A DNA stretch of 13,061 nt from Strigomonas culicis (lineage: Eukaryota > Euglenozoa > Kinetoplastea > Trypanosomatida > Trypanosomatidae): NCBI GenBank assembly GCA_000482145.1, contig AUXH01000542.1, positions 1 to 13,061 on the forward strand, read 5' to 3'. Shown here piece by piece: positions 4,850 through 10,421 of this stretch. The notes under the pieces were generated by a model. The model was not told the DNA's origin and did not search any database. It was given only the letters and a program-made list of their open reading frames with translations. Position 1 is the stretch's first letter. Every line of letters begins with the position of its first letter. The translations under genes were made by a program, and so were the position numbers.

Positions 4850-7063
4850 ATGCTGACGTGTAGCCGGTGGCTCCTTGACAAGGCCAGCCAGGTGGGCACC
4901 GACGCGATTATCCCCTCCCGCTCCCTCTTCCAGCCCCTGTGCATCGGCCGCCACATGACGCTCCCCAACCGCTTCATGATGCAGCCCATGTACATGAACA
5001 TGGAGCACGAGATCGACCGCTGGTCGGACGACCACATGGCCGCGCTCGCCGCCTTCTACGGCGAGCGCGCGCACTTCGGCGCGAAGCTGATCGTGATGGG
5101 CGGGCTGGCCCCGTCGCTGCTCGGCACGTGGAAGCCCAACGCGATGGTGCTGGGCACCTTCGACGCAGCCAAGTCGCTGCGGCAGGTGACACACGCGGTG
5201 CACGAGGAGGGCGGCTACATCCTCGCCCAGGCCTTCCACAGCGGGCGCGCCTCGCAACGGCAGTTCTACCTCTCCTCCACCAGCACGCCGTCGGCGATCA
5301 CGAACATCCGCCACACGCACCCAATCCGGCTGCCGGGCTGCTTGGTGAACTACGTCGTGACGGAGTACCAGCGCTTTGCGCGGCTGGCGGAGGAGGCCGG
5401 CTTTGACGGCGTCGAGATCCCACTGAGCGAGGGCACGCTGCTCCACAACTTTCTCTCCCCCGCCGTCAACGACCGCCGCGACGCCTTCGGCGGGCCCCTG
5501 GCGCACCGCGTGGAGATCATTGCGCGGGTGCTGGAGAGCCTCAAGGCGCAGGTGCGGGACAAGGAACGCTTCGTCGTGTCCGTCCGGCTGTGCCTACATG
5601 ACCTCAGGCCGTGCGGCGGCACGCCGCTTGCGGAGGTGCTGGAGGTGGCGACGCTGGTCGCGCGGCAGGGCTGGGCGGACCTGCTGAACACTAGTGTCGG
5701 GATGCACGACTCGTATGTGCAGACGCTCGCGTCTTTCGTGCCGCAGGCGGCCTTCGCGCGGGGCTGCCAGCGCCTCAAGGAGCGGCTCGCGCAGGAGGGT
5801 CTCGGCCACGTGCCGGTCGTCGCGTCCCACCGCATCCACTCCGTCGCCGTCGCGCAGCGGCTGCTGGAGCGGGGCGTGTGTGACGTCGTCGGCATCGCGC
5901 GGCCGCTGCTGGCGGACCCGCAGTTCATCCAGAAGGCGGCGGAGGGCCGGCCGCACGACATCGTGCCTTGCATCGGCTGCAACCACTGTGTGAACCGCCT
6001 CTACACAACGGAACGTGTCACGTGCGCGTTGAACCCCATCGCCGGCTACGAGCTCGAGCGCGCGTGGCGGCCGGCGCCCTTCAAGAAGTCCGTCGCCGTC
6101 GTCGGGGCCGGCGCGGCCGGTATCACGTGCGCGCTGACGCTGTGGCGCCGCGGCCATGACGTGACGCTGTATGAGAAGGGGAAGTTCATTGGCGGGCAGC
6201 TCAACTGGGCGAAGATGGTGCCCGGCAAGGAGGGCTACCAGGATATCCTCGAGTACTGGACGCGGCAGCTGCGCGCGTCCTCGATTAACATCCGCATCGA
6301 GACGGAGTTCACGGAGGCGGAGATGACGAAGCAGCACAACTTCTTCCACGCGGTCGTGCTGGCGACCGGCAGCATCCCGAAGCCGTACAGCTCGCACCGC
6401 TACCCGGGCGCCGGCGAGTCGCGCATCATCGTGCCCTTCGAGCGCATCCTCGACGGCAGCGTGCGGGCCGGCCGGCGCGTCGTCATCCTGGGTAACGGCG
6501 CCATCTCTCACGACGTCGCCTCGTACCTGCTGCACGACCAGCGCGTCTCGCGCAGCGTGGACTTCTTTCTCGACGAGTGGGGCGTCAACCTCGAGGATGG
6601 CAGCCTCGAGCCGCCGGCGCTGTCCAGCCAGCGCGCGCCGCGGAATAACCGCGACGTGGTGCTCTTCACAAAGATCCACTACGACGCGCAGCTCTCCAAG
6701 GGGACGGGGTGGTCGCAGAAGCTGTGGATCCGCCGGCACGGCGGCACCATCATCAAGCACGCGATGGTGAACAACATTGACAAGGACGGCGTGCATGTGT
6801 CCACCATGCCCCCGCTGCCGGAGCGGTACGTCGTGCCGTGCGACACCATCGTGTGGTGCCATGGCATGCTGCCGAACATCTCCGTCGGCACGTGGATCTA
6901 CGAGTGGAAGAAGGACGGCGCGGACAAGCGCGGGGAGATGCTGCGGGACTTCAGCATCTACGTCGCCGGCTCCTGCCGCGACGCGAGCACAGGGGAGGGA
7001 CGCGGGGAGGAAGACCTGATGCGAGCTGTGCAGGAGGGTTACGAGATTGGCTATAAGGTGTGA
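4850..7063 (+). CDS. fadH: 2,4-dienoyl-CoA reductase, bacterial FadH type (FMN/4Fe-4S/FAD)
   Basis: A 737-residue NADPH-dependent 2,4-dienoyl-CoA reductase (EC 1.3.1.34), which removes conjugated double bonds during beta-oxidation of unsaturated fatty acids. Numbering is from ATG 4850; an in-frame GTG three bases earlier is ignored. Residues about 27-370 are the old-yellow-enzyme FMN barrel (PLCIGRHMTLPNRF, LSPAVNDRRDAFGGPLAHR). Cys374, Cys377, Cys380 and Cys392 form the 4Fe-4S site in CIGCNHC...CALNP. Residues 414-737 form the FAD/NADPH module, with GAGAAG at 419-424. Order and length follow E. coli FadH (672 residues), plus about 20 extra N-terminal residues that could be a short mitochondrial presequence. 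No PTS1 (ends GYKV). His286 matches the E. coli catalytic His252, but the Tyr166 position is Thr196, and the second nucleotide motif reads GNGAIS rather than GxGxxG. Substrate is therefore less certain than family. Confidence 0.92.
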   Translation: MLTCSRWLLDKASQVGTDAIIPSRSLFQPLCIGRHMTLPNRFMMQPMYMNMEHEIDRWSDDHMAALAAFYGERAHFGAKLIVMGGLAPSLLGTWKPNAMVLGTFDAAKSLRQVTHAVHEEGGYILAQAFHSGRASQRQFYLSSTSTPSAITNIRHTHPIRLPGCLVNYVVTEYQRFARLAEEAGFDGVEIPLSEGTLLHNFLSPAVNDRRDAFGGPLAHRVEIIARVLESLKAQVRDKERFVVSVRLCLHDLRPCGGTPLAEVLEVATLVARQGWADLLNTSVGMHDSYVQTLASFVPQAAFARGCQRLKERLAQEGLGHVPVVASHRIHSVAVAQRLLERGVCDVVGIARPLLADPQFIQKAAEGRPHDIVPCIGCNHCVNRLYTTERVTCALNPIAGYELERAWRPAPFKKSVAVVGAGAAGITCALTLWRRGHDVTLYEKGKFIGGQLNWAKMVPGKEGYQDILEYWTRQLRASSINIRIETEFTEAEMTKQHNFFHAVVLATGSIPKPYSSHRYPGAGESRIIVPFERILDGSVRAGRRVVILGNGAISHDVASYLLHDQRVSRSVDFFLDEWGVNLEDGSLEPPALSSQRAPRNNRDVVLFTKIHYDAQLSKGTGWSQKLWIRRHGGTIIKHAMVNNIDKDGVHVSTMPPLPERYVVPCDTIVWCHGMLPNISVGTWIYEWKKDGADKRGEMLRDFSIYVAGSCRDASTGEGRGEEDLMRAVQEGYEIGYKV

Positions 7064-7464
7064 GCATGTGAGTTGTAAAAAAAAAAAAATTGTTTACTCA
7101 TTACATATTATTGGTTTCCCGGTTGTTTTGGTTCCTTGCAATCCTAATGCTAAAGTTTATAGTACTAATATAAGAATCAAACAAAAAAAGAAAAGAGAAC
7201 AAAAAAGGTACATGAATAAGGAAGCCAATTGTACATTTCGCATTTTACTGTATGTCTTTTCTTCTTTGCATCTTGCTGCACTTTTTTCCACCCTTTTCTC
7301 ATCCTCTTTCCATGTGTGCTAGTTTCAGTTTATTATATCGTTAGGCGTTTCTGCACACACCTACGGCTGCTGTGCAACTGTTGCTTTTACCTATATATAA
7401 CCGTCAACCATTTTTTTTTTTTTGCTATTTCCCACTTCCTCGCACCTCCACCGCTGTCGAAACC
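7064..7464 (+). other. Spacer between the FadH and GFAT genes
   Basis: An A-run of 13 or so follows soon after the FadH stop, then AT-rich sequence and the GFAT splice signals. No gene seen. A 14-base T-run (about 7411-7424) lies inside the inferred GFAT 5' UTR. Confidence 0.65.
7280..7328 (+). promoter_or_regulatory. Probable trans-splice acceptor for GFAT
   Basis: A pyrimidine-rich tract (7280-7311) is followed by AG at 7321-7322 and TTTCAG at 7327-7328. From there to the ATG at 7465 (about 137 bases) there is no upstream ATG. No AG occurs between the later T-run (7411-7424) and the start codon, so that run cannot serve an acceptor before the ATG. Confidence 0.55.
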
Positions 7465-9504
7465 ATGTGCGGTATTTTTGGCTATGCGAATTTCAATCAC
7501 AAGATTTCTGTGAATGACATTCTGAACAAGCTCATCAGTGGACTCAAGAAGATGGAGTACCGCGGCTACGACAGCGCGGGGCTCTGCATCAACCGTGTGG
7601 CCGAGCCGGTGCGCTGCGACCCGGAGGATCCCAAGACGCACGCCGACCTCGCCGACGTCACGGACGACGCGAACCACGTGATTGTGCGCAGCTGCGGCAA
7701 CATCAGCCACCTCGCGGAGAAGGTCTTCTCGGCGGACACCCGTGCGAACCTGCCGCCGCTGGAGCAGCCCCGCACGCACTCGGTGAGCATCGCCCACACG
7801 CGCTGGGCGACGCACGGCGAGGTCACGGAGCGCAACTGCCACCCGCAGTGCAGCAACGGCGGCGAGTTCATCGTCGTGCACAACGGCATCATGACGAACT
7901 ACATGAGCGTGAAGGAGATGCTGATGAAGGAGGGCTACCACTTCTACTCGCAGACCGACACGGAGGTGATCTGCGTGCTCGCGGAGTACCTCTACCGCCA
8001 TGACACAAGCCTCACCTTCCCCGCACTCATGACGAAGCTCACGGACTTTGTCGAAGGCGCCTACGCGCTGCTCGTGATGAGCGTCTACTACCCCGACGAG
8101 ATCGCCGCCGCGCGCAAGGGCTCGCCGCTCGTGCTCGGCGTGCGCCACAAGAAGGGCGGCAGCGACTGGCAGCAGAGCCGCGCCTTCGAGATGATCGCCG
8201 ACGACGAGGCCGTCGAGGTCTTCTTCGCGTCCGACTGCCTCGCCTTCGTGGAGTACACGACCAACGCCGTGTACCTGGACGACGACGACATTGTGCACTA
8301 CAAGGGGGGCCGCGTGTCCTTCTACTCCTCGCGCGAGGTGGGTGAGATGAGCGCCTTCCGGCCGTTTGAACAGCTGGAGATCACGCTGGAGAGCCTCACA
8401 AAAGGCAACTACGAGCACTACATGCTGAAGGAGATCTGCGAGCAGTCGGAGACCGTCGTGGGCAGCATGCGTGGCCGCCTGGACTTCGCGCGGCAGCAGG
8501 TGCTGCTCGGCGGCTTCACGCCGCAGAACGTGCGGTCCGTGCTGCACAGCCAGCGGCTCATCCTCATCTCCTGCGGCACGTCGCTCAACAGCTGCTACGC
8601 GGTGCGGCCGGTGTGGGACGAGCTGCTGCCCGTCTCCGTGATGGTCGAGAACGCGTCCGACTTCGTCGACCGCCTGCCGCGCATCTACCGCAACGATACA
8701 TGCGTTTTTGTCTCGCAGTCCGGCGAGACGGCCGACACGCTCGTCGCGCTGAAGCACTGCCGCGACTCTGGCGCGCTGTGCGTCGGCCTCACGAACGTCG
8801 TCGGCTCGAGCGTCAGCCGCCTGACGGACTTCGGCTGCCACCTCAACGCCGGCCAGGAGGTCGGCGTCGCGTCGACCAAGGCGTACACGTCGCAGATTGT
8901 GGCCCTGCTGCTCATCGCGCTGATGCTGAGTAAGGACTCCGTCGCCGCGCAGGAGCGGCGGCGGGAGATCATCACGGGGCTGTCCGAGCTCTCCTCCACC
9001 ATCACCCACGTGCTGGCGCAGGTGGGCCCCGTGGTGCAGGAGATCGCCGCCGAGCTCAACCAGTGCCACTCGCTGCTCGTGCTGGGCCGCGGGAACGACT
9101 ACGCGACCGCGCTCGAGGGCGCGCTGAAGATCAAGGAGCTGACGTACGTGCACACGGAGGGCATCAACTCGGGCGAGCTCAAGCACGGGCCGCTCGCCCT
9201 GGTGGACGAGAAGATCCCGGTGATCGCTCTGTGCTCCAACGACAAGCACTTCCTGAAGTCCAAGACGGCGATCCAGCAGGTGCACGCCCGGAAGGGGCGC
9301 GTCACGGTCATCACCAACGTGGAGGGCGACCAGGAGCTCCAGGAGGCAGCCGCGCGGGTGCTGGTCGTGCCCGCGACGGTGGACTGCTTGCAGTGCATCG
9401 TAAACGTGATACCGCTGCAGCTGCTGTCGTACCACTTGGCGCTTCTGAAGGGCAACAATGTGGACTGCCCGCGAAACTTAGCGAAGAGCGTCACCACGCA
9501 GTAA
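7465..9504 (+). CDS. GFAT: Glutamine:fructose-6-phosphate aminotransferase (isomerizing)
   Basis: A 679-residue enzyme (EC 2.6.1.16) that makes glucosamine-6-phosphate from fructose-6-phosphate and glutamine, the first step to UDP-GlcNAc for GPI anchors and N-glycans. The start at ATG 7465 is chosen because it exposes Cys2 (MCGIFGY), the catalytic nucleophile of class II glutamine amidotransferases. An upstream in-frame ATG at 7372 would bury it. The glutaminase domain (1 to about 300) has HTRWATHG (111-118), HNGI (139-142) and SQTDTE (162-167). Two SIS domains follow, with SCGTS (369-373), SQSGETADT (417-425), VASTKAYTSQ (468-477) and EGINSGELKHGPLAL (565-579). Lys555, Glu558, His574 and Lys674 match the E. 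coli GlmS isomerase residues. Length fits eukaryotic GFATs, with extra segments near 50-105 and 225-255. No PTS1 (ends TTQ). Confidence 0.97.
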   Translation: MCGIFGYANFNHKISVNDILNKLISGLKKMEYRGYDSAGLCINRVAEPVRCDPEDPKTHADLADVTDDANHVIVRSCGNISHLAEKVFSADTRANLPPLEQPRTHSVSIAHTRWATHGEVTERNCHPQCSNGGEFIVVHNGIMTNYMSVKEMLMKEGYHFYSQTDTEVICVLAEYLYRHDTSLTFPALMTKLTDFVEGAYALLVMSVYYPDEIAAARKGSPLVLGVRHKKGGSDWQQSRAFEMIADDEAVEVFFASDCLAFVEYTTNAVYLDDDDIVHYKGGRVSFYSSREVGEMSAFRPFEQLEITLESLTKGNYEHYMLKEICEQSETVVGSMRGRLDFARQQVLLGGFTPQNVRSVLHSQRLILISCGTSLNSCYAVRPVWDELLPVSVMVENASDFVDRLPRIYRNDTCVFVSQSGETADTLVALKHCRDSGALCVGLTNVVGSSVSRLTDFGCHLNAGQEVGVASTKAYTSQIVALLLIALMLSKDSVAAQERRREIITGLSELSSTITHVLAQVGPVVQEIAAELNQCHSLLVLGRGNDYATALEGALKIKELTYVHTEGINSGELKHGPLALVDEKIPVIALCSNDKHFLKSKTAIQQVHARKGRVTVITNVEGDQELQEAAARVLVVPATVDCLQCIVNVIPLQLLSYHLALLKGNNVDCPRNLAKSVTTQ

Positions 9505-10421
9505 CAGCTCCTGCAAGTGAGATTGCGCACTCCTTGCCTGGCCCTTTTTTTCTCCCTTGTTTACCTTTTATTTTTAGCTCTTTTTTTTTTTTTGTAGTGA
9601 CAGACCATCGCACGGAGACTGCGTTCTTATAAAACTCTTTTACGTATAAGCATATATTTGATTTTTCTTCTCTGTTTTGCCTTTCCTCCCACTCCATATG
9701 GGCTGAATGGTAATAAGAGACAAAGGATGCGGCAGCAGTATATATATAACCGAAGAAAACAAAACAAAAGATAAAACGTACAAACTATAGCACGCGTGAA
9801 TATCTTCGTACGCAACATAACCATTAACAACATTGGGCTCTACTAGTGTTATCTGTGTACACTTCTTGTTAATGGGGGTTTCTTTGGTGCTAGCTTTTCC
9901 CCTTTCAATTCTCTTTCAGTTTTCCCATTTGTTTCTGTGTCTGTTTCTTCAATGAGAATTATTTCGGATTCCAGTATTCGGCGTCCGCACTCACCTGTTC
10001 TCTTTATATATATATTTTATATATACACACGAGTAAACACAGCGTCGTATCTTCTGGATCGTTTTGCTCGTTGTGTGCTTCTTTTTTTTACCACCGCCTT
10101 CATGACATGCAGCAATAGTGTCCGAGTGCATCAAAATACACCGTTTATACCAAATAGTTAACATTTCGAACTATGATGGCTGTGAAGATAAGTGCGCGCA
10201 CTTCACATGGATTACTGTTTAATGCTCTTTCTACATTCCCTCTCCCGTCTTGCAAAAAAAAAAAAACTTGTGTTTGGTTAACGTGCCTCCCATTGCAGCA
10301 TCGTACAAGTACTTTTGTTGTTTTGAATGGCTCACCGGTGTCAGCTCAACTGCCCATCTCACATACAAGACTAACCCTAAATAATCGCTTAACTGTATAC
10401 TCTTTTTTTCCCCCTTTTTCC
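9505..10421 (+). other. Spacer between GFAT and the NOV-like gene
   Basis: AT-rich and 917 bases long, with no gene seen; frames at 9937-10161 (+) and 9627-9833 (-) look like chance. It contains a T/C tract with several AGs soon after the GFAT stop (9541-9604), a 10 bp inverted repeat (9821-9875), alternating TA runs (about 9739-9750 and 10005-10025) and short T/C runs before the next start. Confidence 0.65.
9821..9875 (+). repeat. 10 bp perfect inverted repeat with nested hairpin
   Basis: CCATTAACAA (9821-9830) is the exact reverse complement of TTGTTAATGG (9866-9875), enclosing 35 bases. Inside, AGTGT (9845-9849) can pair with ACACT (9859-9863). It lies in the spacer about 320 bases after the GFAT stop and could form a structured 3' UTR element. 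Confidence 0.5.

Noticed and set aside
5594..6862. 422-codon minus-strand frame opposite FadH (and similar ones at 3076-4083 and 4781-5506)
   Set aside because: Same cause: high third-position G/C on the + strand keeps the opposite frame free of stops. No recognisable domain.
7372..7464. Upstream in-frame ATG at 7372 giving a 710-residue GFAT
   Set aside because: It would add 31 residues before MCGIFGY and block the Cys2 nucleophile, and the added peptide is a translation of a T-run.
7387..9435. 682-codon open frame on the minus strand opposite GFAT
   Set aside because: It is a shadow of a GC-rich gene. Its product is rich in Arg/Val/His/Leu without family motifs, while the + strand frame has every GFAT catalytic residue.
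10005..10025. TA-alternating run that could be read as a TATA-type promoter
   Set aside because: Trypanosomatid protein genes within a polycistronic unit lack individual TATA promoters, and such runs are common in these AT-rich spacers.
10371..10380. Telomere-like CTAACCCTAA
   Set aside because: It holds only about one and a half CCCTAA units, inside an ordinary spacer between two genes.
9505..10421. Search for tRNA, 5S rRNA or spliced-leader RNA in the spacers
   Set aside because: No B-box-like GTTCGANNCC, no cloverleaf with proper A and B boxes and no spliced-leader-like exon were found in any spacer.
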